This document shows, piece after piece, positions 27,330-34,600 of a stretch of 64,000 nucleotides of DNA. This stretch comes from Streptomyces cacaoi (GTDB taxonomy: Bacteria > Actinomycetota > Actinomycetes > Streptomycetales > Streptomycetaceae). Under the pieces are notes generated by a model. The model was not told the origin of the DNA. It saw only the letters and a program-made list of their open reading frames with translations, and did no database searches. Made by a program: the position numbers and the translations under genes. The stretch is from positions 78,849-142,848 of the forward strand of contig NZ_BJMM01000020.1 in assembly GCF_006539165.1 (NCBI RefSeq), written 5' to 3'. Each line of letters opens with the position of its first letter. The stretch's first letter is position 1.

Positions 27330-27527
27330 TCAGTCGGGGGTGGGGCGGTAGCCGGGGCGGCGGGTCACCCAGTCGCGGATGGTGTCCGCGTACCAGAAGG
27401 GTCTGCGTCCCTCGACGAGGTCGGGTGCGGGGAGCAGACCGTGCTTGCGGTAGGAGCGCACCGTGTCCGGCTGGACGCGGATGTGCGCGGCGATCTCCTT
27501 GTACGACCAGAGTTGCCGGTCGGCCAT
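27330..27527 (-). CDS. Small MerR/excisionase-like helix-turn-helix protein
   Basis: The protein is 65 residues. WSYKEIAAHIRVQPDTVRSYRKHGLLPAPDLVEGRRPFWY is a winged helix-turn-helix of the HTH_17/MerR-like type: helix, turn, recognition helix, then a short wing with a basic tip. Small proteins like this act as DNA-binding regulators or excisionases. No integrase or attachment site is visible, so a regulatory role is more likely. It is followed by the G-rich repeat and preceded by a 185-base gap to the iol-like gene upstream, so it may have its own promoter. Target unknown. Confidence 0.8.
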   Translation of the reverse strand: MADRQLWSYKEIAAHIRVQPDTVRSYRKHGLLPAPDLVEGRRPFWYADTIRDWVTRRPGYRPTPD

Positions 27528-27670
27528 CTCTCGTACCTCCGAGGGTTCGGCTGGGGAACGGGTCAGCCTGTGGTGTGAACGGCACGGAGGGGGAAAGTGG
27601 GAGGGCCTGTCGGGCTGCTGTGACGACAGATCGGCACAACGGTGACAACTGTGACGTTTTGGCGAACTTT

Positions 27671-27705
27671 CCCGCCCCGGAGGGGAGTTCGCCGTCCGGG
27701 GCGGG
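27671..27705 (-). terminator. Hairpin after the IolE-like gene
   Basis: CCCGCCCCGGA (27671-27681) pairs perfectly with TCCGGGGCGGG (27695-27705) across a 13-base loop. It starts 8 bases past the stop of the leftward IolE-like gene, and on that strand is followed by AAAGTT. Confidence 0.65.
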
Positions 27706-27712
27706 CCGGGCG

Positions 27713-28636
27713 TCAGGCGCCGCAGGAGCGCAGGAAGCGGCGGGTGCGCTCGGCGATGGGGAACGGCTGGTCGGGCGGGCAGGGGTACATGTCCTGTTCG
27801 ACGATGGCGAAGAGGTCGATGCCCAGGCCCTGCGCCGCGGTGAGCACCGGACCCAACTCCGGTACGCCGTGCGGGGGTTCGCACATCACGCCCTGGCGTA
27901 CGGCGGGCCCGAACGGTGTGCCGTCGCGGACGACGCCGTCGAGGATCTCCGGGTCGACCTGTTTGAGGTGCAGATAGCCGAGGCGTTCGCCGTAGGTCTC
28001 GATGAGCCGGACGCTGTCGCCCCCGCAGTAGGCGTAGTGGCCGGTGTCCAGGCACAGGTCGACGACGTCGGGGTCGGTCGCGTCCAGGAAGCGGGTGACG
28101 TGTTCCTCGGTGTCGATATGGGTGTCGGCGTGCGGGTGGACGGCGATGCGCAGCCCGTGGCGTTCGCGTACCTCGCGGCCCAGCCGTTCCGTCCCCGAGG
28201 CGAGATGGCGCCACTGCTCGGCGGTGAGTTCGGGCGGTTCGATGAGGGCGGCCGTCCGGTCGTCGCGCCAGAAGGAGGGGATGACCACCAGGTGCTCCCC
28301 GCCCACCGCGCGGGTCAGTTCGGCGACGCGGGAGACGTGTTCCCAGGTCTCGTCCCAGACGGCGGGGCCGCGGTGCAGCGAGGTGAAGACGGTGCCGGCC
28401 GAGACCCGCAGGCCGCGGGCCGTGACCTCGTCGGTGAGGCGGGCCGGGTCGGTCGGGAGGTAGCCGTAGGGGCCCAGCTCGATCCACGAGTAGCCGGCCC
28501 GGGACACCTCGTCGAGGAAGCGTTGCCAGGGCACCTGGGCCGGGTCGTCGGGGAACCAGACGCCCCAGGAGTCGGGCGCGGAGCCGACGCGGATGCGGTC
28601 GAGGGCGGGGGCGGATGAGGGGCTGCCGCGAGTCAT
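27713..28636 (-). CDS. IolE/IolH-like TIM-barrel (sugar phosphate isomerase/epimerase)
   Basis: The protein is 307 residues from the ATG of MTRGSPSSAP. It has VGSAPDSWGVWFPDDPAQVP, YSWIELGPYGYLPTD, IAVHPHADTHIDTEEHV, VDLCLDTGHYAYCGGD and YLHLKQVDPEIL. These supply the His, Glu and Asp metal ligands of the xylose-isomerase-like superfamily. Proteins starting in this way are commonly found beside inositol catabolism genes, where IolE dehydrates 2-keto-myo-inositol and IolI/IolH isomerise it. Being divergent from iolC, it is probably a working part of that pathway. Whether it is the dehydratase or an isomerase cannot be settled here. Confidence 0.78.
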   Translation of the reverse strand: MTRGSPSSAPALDRIRVGSAPDSWGVWFPDDPAQVPWQRFLDEVSRAGYSWIELGPYGYLPTDPARLTDEVTARGLRVSAGTVFTSLHRGPAVWDETWEHVSRVAELTRAVGGEHLVVIPSFWRDDRTAALIEPPELTAEQWRHLASGTERLGREVRERHGLRIAVHPHADTHIDTEEHVTRFLDATDPDVVDLCLDTGHYAYCGGDSVRLIETYGERLGYLHLKQVDPEILDGVVRDGTPFGPAVRQGVMCEPPHGVPELGPVLTAAQGLGIDLFAIVEQDMYPCPPDQPFPIAERTRRFLRSCGA

Positions 28637-28676
28637 GGGGTGAGCCAAACCCGTGGGCGGTACCGCGGTCAAGGGT

Positions 28677-28688
28677 TTGTCAGGACAA
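28677..28688. promoter_or_regulatory. TTGTC-AG-GACAA inverted repeat, candidate iol operator
   Basis: This is a perfect 5-bp inverted repeat with a 2-base spacer, about 40 bases upstream of the IolE-like gene. Related half-sites TTGTCC (28701) and GGACAA (28850) occur in the same region. GntR-type regulators of inositol genes bind sites of this general shape, but no such regulator gene lies in the window. Confidence 0.45.
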
Positions 28689-28859
28689 CCTGTCGCCCTG
28701 TTGTCCGTTCCGGCGGCACCGAAGTCCGGTGCGGGGCACGGGTGTTGGCGGCACCCCGGGTGTGCGCCCGTGCGCCGTCGGGGTCCGCTCCGCCGGTGTC
28801 GGGTCCGCTCCGCCGGTGCACCGCTCCCGCGTCGGAGGTCAATATGTAAGGACAAATCA

Positions 28860-28889
28860 TTGACAGGGGTGTGCGGCCGGTCCGACGAT
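28860..28889 (+). promoter_or_regulatory. Possible iolC promoter
   Basis: A consensus -35 TTGACA at 28860-28865 is followed after 18 bases by GACGAT at 28884-28889, a weak -10. The GGACAA half-site overlaps the upstream edge of the -35. The start codon of iolC is 83 bases downstream. Confidence 0.35.
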
Positions 28890-28971
28890 GAGGGCCGGCC
28901 GGGGCGGGCCGGTACGGACCGGGGTGGTGCGGGGGCCCGTCCGGTGTGGGACGAGCCGGAAGGGGCGCGGC

Positions 28972-30150
28972 ATGACCGAGCAGCACCGGGAGGCGACACC
29001 CGGGCGCGCGGCACGGAACGGCGAACGGCCTGCCGGGGCGCGACGGACGTCCGGCGGCGCGGCCGTCGACGGCGGAGGAGGGCCGGGCGCCGGCCACGAC
29101 GTGGTCACCATGGGCCGCATCGGCGTCGACATCTATCCGCTCCAGACCGGCGTTCCGCTCCAGCACGTGGAGAGCTTCGGGAAGTTCCTCGGCGGCTCCG
29201 CCACCAATGTGGCGGTCGCGGGTGCGCGGCTCGGCCGGTCGACGGCCGTCATCAGCCGCACCGGTGACGACCCGTTCGGCATCTACTGCCACGAGGCGCT
29301 GCGCGGATTCGCGGTGGACGACCGCTGGGTGCGTCCCGTCGCGCGGTATCCGACGCCCGTCACCTTCTGCGAGATCTTCCCGCCCGACGACTTCCCGCTG
29401 TACTTCTACCGGCAGCCCAAGGCGCCCGATCTGGAGATCCACCCCGGCGAGCTGGACACCGCGGGGATCGCCGCCGCGCGCATCTTCTGGGTGACCGGCA
29501 CCGGGCTGTGCGCCGAGCCGAGCCGCGCCGCCACACTCGCGGCGCTCGCCCACCGCGACGCGGCACACGGCGGTGACGGCGACGGCGGTCGGGACGACGG
29601 CGGTGACGGCGGTGACAGCGACGGCGATACGGGGGCGGCGGTCCCCGGCCGGGCGGTCGCCACCGTCTTCGATCTCGACTGGCGGCCCATGTTCTGGGGC
29701 GCCGACGCCGCCGGGGGCCGTACCGCGGCCGAGGCCATGGCCGCCGCCCGGCCCGTCTACCGCGAGGCGCTCGCCCACGCCACGGTCGCCGTCGGCAACC
29801 TCGCCGAGTGCGAGGTCGCCACCGGTGAGCGCGAACCCCGGGCGTGCGCCGAGGCGTTGCTCGCCGCCGGGCCCGAACTGGCCGTCGTCAAACAGGGGCC
29901 CGACGGAGTGCTCGCGGTGCGCCGGGACGGCACGGCCGCCGAGGTTCCACCGCACCCGGTGGAGGTCGTCAACGGGCTCGGGGCGGGCGACGCGTTCGGC
30001 GGGGCGCTCTGCCACGGGCTGCTGGCCGGCTGGGACCTGGAGTACCTGATGCGCTACGCCAACGCCGCCGGGGCACTGGTCGCCTCCCGGCTGGCCTGCT
30101 CGTCCGCCATGCCCCGGGCTCGGGAGGTCGAGGCCCTGCTGGCCGGCTGA
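28972..30150 (+). CDS. iolC: 5-dehydro-2-deoxygluconokinase (PfkB family)
   Basis: The protein is 392 residues from ATG 28972, with GGAAGGGG six bases upstream. A disordered N-terminal 40 residues precede the kinase domain. VTMGRIGVDIYPLQTGVPL, FLGGSATNVAVAGARLGRS and the PfkB signature NGLGAGDAFGGALCHGLL (catalytic Asp in GAGD) identify IolC, which phosphorylates 2-deoxy-5-keto-gluconate in inositol breakdown. Near residues 198-222 a Gly/Asp repeat (GGDGDGGRDDGGDGGD and so on) interrupts the fold at a loop. Its DNA is a GGTGAC/GGCGAC simple repeat. It is the first gene of the rightward iol group. Confidence 0.9.
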   Translation: MTEQHREATPGRAARNGERPAGARRTSGGAAVDGGGGPGAGHDVVTMGRIGVDIYPLQTGVPLQHVESFGKFLGGSATNVAVAGARLGRSTAVISRTGDDPFGIYCHEALRGFAVDDRWVRPVARYPTPVTFCEIFPPDDFPLYFYRQPKAPDLEIHPGELDTAGIAAARIFWVTGTGLCAEPSRAATLAALAHRDAAHGGDGDGGRDDGGDGGDSDGDTGAAVPGRAVATVFDLDWRPMFWGADAAGGRTAAEAMAAARPVYREALAHATVAVGNLAECEVATGEREPRACAEALLAAGPELAVVKQGPDGVLAVRRDGTAAEVPPHPVEVVNGLGAGDAFGGALCHGLLAGWDLEYLMRYANAAGALVASRLACSSAMPRAREVEALLAG

Positions 30151-30192
30151 ACCCGCGCCCGACGGCGCGAACCCCCCGAAGGAGAGCCCCCG

Positions 30193-31092
30193 TTGAGCCA
30201 CAGCACCGTCACCCGCATCTCCCAGCTCGCCCAGGTGCGGGCCCGGCACCCCGAGGCCGTCGCCGAGGCGGCGGCGCGGCGCACCCGGCGCCGGCTGCTG
30301 GACGACAGCGGCCGGCTGATGATCGTCGCGGCCGACCATCCGGCGCGCGGCGCGCTCTCCGCCGGCGGGGACGCGCTGGCCATGGCCCACCGGGCACGGC
30401 TCCTCGAACGCCTGCTGCTCGCCCTGTCCCGGCCCGGCGTCGACGGAGTGCTGGCCGGCGCCGATGTGCTGGAGGATCTGCTGCTGCTCGGCGCGCTGGA
30501 GGAGAAGATCGTGCTGGGCTCCATGAACCGGGGCGGGCTCGCCGGGGCCTGTTTCGAGCTGGACGACCGGTTCACCGGCCACCGCGCCGAGGACCTCGAC
30601 CGGCTCCGCTTCGACGCCGGGAAGCTCCTGCTGCGCATCGACTACGACGACCCCGGCTCGGTCCGCACCCTGCACGCCGCGGCCCGCACGATCGACGACA
30701 TGGCGGCGCGCCGGCTGCCGGTCTTCGTCGAGCCGTTCCTCGCCCGGCGGGCCGGCGGCACCGTACGCAACGATCTGAGCGGCCCGGCCGTCGCCCGCTC
30801 GGTGGCCATCGCCTCCGGCCTCGGCGGCACCTCGGCCTACACCTGGCTGAAGCTGCCGGTCACCGCCGACCCGGACGACACGGCCTGGGCGTACGAGACC
30901 TCCACGCTGCCGGTCGTCCTGCTGGGCGGAGACGTGGACGGCGATCAGGAGGGTACGTACGGGAGATGGCGTACGGCACTGCGGCTCCCCACCGTGCGGG
31001 GGCTCGTCGTCGGGCGGTCGCTGCTGTATCCGCCGGACGGGGACGTGGCGGCGGCGGTGGACACGGCCGTCACCCTGCTCAAGAACCCGTGA
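30193..31092 (+). CDS. Cgl0158-type (beta/alpha)8-barrel aldolase, deoxyribose-phosphate-aldolase-like
   Basis: The protein is 299 residues from TTG at 30193, chosen because AAGGAG (about 30179-30184) stands eight to nine bases upstream. It is an aldolase-type barrel: LMIVAADHPARGAL, VDGVLAGADVLEDLL, LGSMNRGGLAGACFELDDR, LLLRIDYDD, PVFVEPF and AYTWLKLPVT. Proteins of this kind sit inside actinobacterial iol clusters. They are thought to cleave 6-phospho-5-dehydro-2-deoxygluconate to dihydroxyacetone phosphate and malonate semialdehyde, the IolJ step. That role is inferred from context. It follows iolC by 42 bases. Confidence 0.8.
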   Translation: MSHSTVTRISQLAQVRARHPEAVAEAAARRTRRRLLDDSGRLMIVAADHPARGALSAGGDALAMAHRARLLERLLLALSRPGVDGVLAGADVLEDLLLLGALEEKIVLGSMNRGGLAGACFELDDRFTGHRAEDLDRLRFDAGKLLLRIDYDDPGSVRTLHAAARTIDDMAARRLPVFVEPFLARRAGGTVRNDLSGPAVARSVAIASGLGGTSAYTWLKLPVTADPDDTAWAYETSTLPVVLLGGDVDGDQEGTYGRWRTALRLPTVRGLVVGRSLLYPPDGDVAAAVDTAVTLLKNP

Positions 31093-31236
31093 CGCCGCCG
31101 TGCGGACGCGCGTTCCGCGTGCGCGGGCTCACGGGACGCAGCGCGGCGGCGGGACGCAGCACGGGCGGCACCGGGGCGGACGGCCGTGGTGCGGAGGACG
31201 CGAGAGGACTCGGGGCACGCGACGTGACACGAGGTG

Positions 31237-31356
31237 AACGAGGGCCGACGAGGAACAACGAGGGCCGACGAGGAACAACGAGGGCCGACGAGGAACAACG
31301 AGGGACAACGAGGAACAACGAGGGGCAACGAGGAAGAACAGGGAAAACGAGGAGAG
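31237..31356 (+). repeat. 20-bp tandem repeat (six units) before iolB
   Basis: The unit AACGAGGGCCGACGAGGAAC occurs perfectly at 31237-31256, 31257-31276 and 31277-31296. Three diverging units follow at 31297-31316, 31317-31336 and 31337-31356. The array is purine-rich and each unit holds two GAGG words resembling ribosome sites. It ends 12 bases before the iolB ATG. Such repeats can change length by slippage and may affect iolB translation; that effect is inferred. Confidence 0.9.
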
Positions 31357-31368
31357 GGGCCTGACGCC

Positions 31369-32361
31369 ATGACGACCGGCAGTGACCACCGCTTCCACCT
31401 TTCCGGCCGGAGCGCGGCACCACCCTCCGGCCCGTACACGCTCGACATCCGTCCCGAGTCGGCGGGCTGGGGCCACTCCTCGCTGCGGGTGCTGCCGCTG
31501 GAGCCGGGCGGCGCGCACCGGTTCGACGCGGGCGACAGCGAGTGGATCGTGCTGCCGCTCGCCGGGGCCTGCACGGTCACCGTGGACGGCACCCACTTCG
31601 CGTTGCACGGCAGGGAGAGCGTGTTCGCCTCGGTGAGCGACTTCGTGTACGCGCCGCGGGACGCCGCCGTCGAGGTGCGCAGCGCATCCGGCGGTCGGTT
31701 CGCGCTCGCCGGGGCGCGGTGCGCACGGCGGCTGCCCGCGCGGTACGGGCCCGCCGGGGACGTGCCCGTCGAACTGCGCGGGGCCGGGCAGTGCTCACGG
31801 CAGGTCAACAACTTCGCCGCCGCGCACGTCTTCGAGGCCGACCGGCTCATCGCCGTCGAGGTGCTCACCCCGGGCGGCAACTGGTCCTCGTACCCGCCGC
31901 ACAAGCACGACGAGTCGAGGGAAGGGCAGGAGAGCGAGCTGGAGGAGATCTACTACTACGAGATCGCCCCGCACCGCGGCCCCGACGGGGCCGAGACGCC
32001 GGGGCTCGGCTACCAGCGGGTGACGCCGAGCGGGAACGGCCGCGGCACCGACGTGCTCGCCGAGGTGCGCGGCGGCGACGCCGTCCTCATCCCCGACGGC
32101 TGGCACGGGCCCTCGATGGCGGCGCCGGGGCACGACATGTACTACCTGAACGTGATGGCCGGCCCGGGCGCCGACCGGGCATGGCTCATCCGCGACCACC
32201 CGGACCACGCGTGGATCCGCGGCACCTGGGACGGCACGGCGGTCGACCCCCGGCTCCCGTTCTACGACGCCGGGGTGCCGCGGCGGACCGCTCCGGCCGG
32301 GGACGCCGGGACGGGCGGCCCGCGAGCGCACGCATCGGCAGCGGGGGAGGGCCGGCAGTGA
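31369..32361 (+). CDS. iolB: 5-deoxy-glucuronate isomerase
   Basis: The protein is 330 residues from ATG 31369, with GAGGAGAGG at the end of the repeat array serving as ribosome site. It is a bicupin. The C-terminal cupin has YPPHKHDESREGQESELEEIYYYE, with the His-x-His and Glu metal ligands, and VLIPDGWHGPSMAAPGHDMYYLNVMAG. IolB converts 5-deoxy-glucuronate to 2-deoxy-5-keto-gluconate, the substrate of IolC. The length is slightly above the usual 270-300, mostly from a Gly/Ala-rich C-terminal tail. iolD begins at its stop codon (GTGA). Confidence 0.93.
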   Translation: MTTGSDHRFHLSGRSAAPPSGPYTLDIRPESAGWGHSSLRVLPLEPGGAHRFDAGDSEWIVLPLAGACTVTVDGTHFALHGRESVFASVSDFVYAPRDAAVEVRSASGGRFALAGARCARRLPARYGPAGDVPVELRGAGQCSRQVNNFAAAHVFEADRLIAVEVLTPGGNWSSYPPHKHDESREGQESELEEIYYYEIAPHRGPDGAETPGLGYQRVTPSGNGRGTDVLAEVRGGDAVLIPDGWHGPSMAAPGHDMYYLNVMAGPGADRAWLIRDHPDHAWIRGTWDGTAVDPRLPFYDAGVPRRTAPAGDAGTGGPRAHASAAGEGRQ

Positions 32362-34247
32362 GCACCGTCGAACTCACCACCGCGCAGGCGCTCGTGCGCT
32401 TCCTCGCCGCCCAGTACACCGAACGCGACGGCGTACGGCGCCGGTTGATCGCCTCCTGCTGGGGCATCTTCGGCCACGGCAACGTCGCCGGGGTCGGCCA
32501 GGCGCTGGTGGAGAGCGGGCAGGGCCCCGGCGCGCCGCTGCCGTTCCACCAGGGCCGCAACGAGCAGGCCATGGTGCACGCCGCCGTCGGCTTCGCCCGG
32601 CAGCACAACAGGCTGTCGGCGCAGGCCGTCACCACCTCCATCGGTCCCGGCGCCACCAACCTGGTCACCGGCGCCGCCCTCGCCACCGTCAACCGGCTGC
32701 CCGTGCTGCTGCTGCCCGGCGACACCTTCGCCTCCCGCATCCCCGACCCCGTCCTCCAGCAGCTGGAGGTCCCGTACGCCGGTGACCTGTCCGTCAACGA
32801 CGCGCTGCGGCCCGTCTCCCGGTACTTCGACCGCGTCACCCGGCCCGAGGCGCTGATCCCCGCCGCGCTCCAGGCGATGCGGGTGCTCGCCGACCCCGCC
32901 GGCACCGGCGCCGTCACCCTCGCCCTCCCGCAGGACGTGCAGGCCGAGGCGTACGCATGGCCGCGGGAGTTCTTCGCCGAGCGCGTCTGGCGCGTGCCCC
33001 GGCCCGCACCCGACCCGGACGTGCTCGACGAGGTCGCGGCGGCCGTCCGGGCCGCCCGGCGCCCCCTGCTGGTGGCCGGCGGCGGCGTCCACCACAGCGA
33101 GGCCGAGGACGCGCTGCGCACCCTCGCCGACGCCACCGGCATCCCCGTCGCCTCCACCCAGGCGGGCAAGGGCTCGCTGCGGCACGACCACCCCGCCGAC
33201 GTCGGCGGGATCGGCCACACCGGTACCGCCGTCGCCGACGCGCTCGCCCGCGAGGCCGATCTCGTGCTGGGCGTCGGCACCCGCTGGACCGACTTCACCA
33301 CCGCCTCCGGCACCCTCTTCGCCGCGGACGGCGTACGGTTCGCCAACCTCAACATCGCGGCCTTCGACGGCCACAAGATGGGCGCCACCTGCCTCGTCGC
33401 CGACGCCCGCGCCGGCCTCGAAGCCCTCACCCGGGCACTGCGCGGGCACCGCGTCCCCGCCGGGCACGAGGCCGCGTACACCGAGGGCAAGAAGCGCTGG
33501 GAGCGCACTGTCGCCGAGGCGTTCGCGCCGGACCCGTTCGACGCCGGGGCCCGGCCCTCCCAGACGCAGGTGCTCGGCGCGCTCGACGCGGTCGTCGACG
33601 ACGAGGACGTCGTCGTCAACGCCGCCGGCTCGCTCCCCGGCGATCTGCACAAGCTGTGGCGGGCCCGCAGCCCGCGCCAGTACCACCTGGAGTACGGCTA
33701 CTCCTGCATGGGGTACGAGATCCCGGCCGCCATCGGCGTGGGGCTGGCGGACCCGGACCGCCATGTGTGGGCGCTGGTCGGCGACGGGACGTACCTGATG
33801 ATGCCCGGCGAGATCGTCACCGCCGTCCAGGAGGGCTCCCGGCTCACCGTCGTCCTCGTGCAGAACCACGGCTACGCCTCCATCGGCGCGCTCTCCGAAC
33901 AGACCGGCGCCGAACGCTTCGGCACCGCCTACCGGTTCCGGGACGCCGACGGCGGCTACACCGGCGCCCCGCTGCCCGTCGACCTCGCCGCCAACGCCGC
34001 CTCACTCGGCCTGGAGGTGTGGCGCGCCGGCACCGTCGACGAACTCCGCGCCGCGTTCGCCGCCGCCCGCGCGAGCGGCCGGCCCGGCTGCGTGTACGTG
34101 GAGACCGACCCGGACCCCGCCGTGCCCGCGCCCGGCCCCGAAGCCTGGTGGGACGTCGTCGTCGCCGAAACCGCCACCCGCCCCGCAGCCCGCGAGGCCC
34201 GCACCCACTACAACCACAACCGCTCCCACCAACGCCACCACCTGTAG
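32358..34247 (+). CDS. iolD: 3D-(3,5/4)-trihydroxycyclohexane-1,2-dione hydrolase
   Basis: The protein is 629 residues from GTG 32358, overlapping the iolB stop by 4 bases. It is a thiamine-diphosphate enzyme of the acetolactate-synthase type. The N-terminal domain contains FGHGNVAGVGQAL and the FHQGRNEQAMVHAAVGFARQ segment with the catalytic Glu. The C-terminal ThDP motif is GDGTYLMMPGEIVTAVQEG up to VVLVQNHG. IolD opens the ring of the trione in inositol catabolism. The last residues (HYNHNRSHQRHHL) are His-rich. It is the last gene of the group. Confidence 0.94.
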   Translation: MSTVELTTAQALVRFLAAQYTERDGVRRRLIASCWGIFGHGNVAGVGQALVESGQGPGAPLPFHQGRNEQAMVHAAVGFARQHNRLSAQAVTTSIGPGATNLVTGAALATVNRLPVLLLPGDTFASRIPDPVLQQLEVPYAGDLSVNDALRPVSRYFDRVTRPEALIPAALQAMRVLADPAGTGAVTLALPQDVQAEAYAWPREFFAERVWRVPRPAPDPDVLDEVAAAVRAARRPLLVAGGGVHHSEAEDALRTLADATGIPVASTQAGKGSLRHDHPADVGGIGHTGTAVADALAREADLVLGVGTRWTDFTTASGTLFAADGVRFANLNIAAFDGHKMGATCLVADARAGLEALTRALRGHRVPAGHEAAYTEGKKRWERTVAEAFAPDPFDAGARPSQTQVLGALDAVVDDEDVVVNAAGSLPGDLHKLWRARSPRQYHLEYGYSCMGYEIPAAIGVGLADPDRHVWALVGDGTYLMMPGEIVTAVQEGSRLTVVLVQNHGYASIGALSEQTGAERFGTAYRFRDADGGYTGAPLPVDLAANAASLGLEVWRAGTVDELRAAFAAARASGRPGCVYVETDPDPAVPAPGPEAWWDVVVAETATRPAAREARTHYNHNRSHQRHHL

Positions 34248-34254
34248 CCCCCCA

Positions 34255-34398
34255 GCCCCGGTGAGGGGCGCGGGGAACTGCGCGAGCGACCACGATGGCG
34301 GGAGGGCCGGCTGACGGCGGGGAGGGGCGGCCCCGTCAGGGGGCGCGGGGAACTGCGCGAGCAACCACGGCGGCGGGAGGGCCGGCTGACGGCGGGTA
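34255..34398 (+). repeat. Two direct copies of a dispersed Streptomyces hairpin element
   Basis: Both copies carry GGGGCGCGGGGAACTGCGCG, then AG(C)nACCAC and GGCGGGAGGGCCGGCTGACG, about 60 bases in all (34263-34323 and 34340-34397). Each is preceded by a GCCCC-loop-GGGGC hairpin. The same core is found inverted at 37263-37298 and 37331-37366, on the other side of the FUSC gene. I recognise this as a common intergenic repeat in Streptomyces genomes. Confidence 0.8.
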
Positions 34399-34588
34399 AC
34401 CACCTCGTACGGCCGGAACACCGCACGGCCGAACCGGGATGGCGAGACGTCAGCCCGAGGACACGACGGGGAAGCGCACCGGAAGCGGCCAGGGGCCGGG
34501 GGGGCTCGGCACAAGGCCCCGGGCAACCGCGACGGCGGCAGCCGTACGCCGCGAGAACGGGGCCCGGAACCCCACCCTCCGGGCCCCG

Positions 34589-34594
34589 TAAGCT
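34589..34594 (+). promoter_or_regulatory. Possible leaderless -10 box of the FUSC gene
   Basis: TAAGCT (TAnnnT) ends six bases before the ATG at 34601, the spacing expected for a transcript starting at the A of the start codon. No Shine-Dalgarno is present upstream, which fits leaderless initiation. Confidence 0.4.
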
Positions 34595-34600
34595 CGAACC

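Larger units (their letters stand above)
28637..28971. other. Divergent control region of the iol genes
   Basis: These 335 bases have no gene. They contain a TTGTCAGGACAA inverted repeat at 28677-28688, a TTGTCC half-site at 28701-28706, a GGACAA half-site at 28850-28855 in an AT-rich patch, and a TTGACA at 28860-28865 that may be the iolC -35 box. Confidence 0.55.
34248..34600. other. Intergenic region with two repeat copies
   Basis: These 353 bases between iolD and the FUSC gene contain two direct copies of a dispersed hairpin element (34263-34323 and 34340-34397). The rest (34400-34588) is GC-rich with no gene. Confidence 0.6.

Noticed and set aside
27330..27527. Excisionase of an integrated element
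   Set aside because: No integrase, tRNA or attachment-site repeat is visible nearby; only the helix-turn-helix resemblance supports it.
31237..31356. CRISPR-like array
   Set aside because: Units are directly contiguous 20-mers with no unique spacers and no cas genes; it is a simple tandem repeat.
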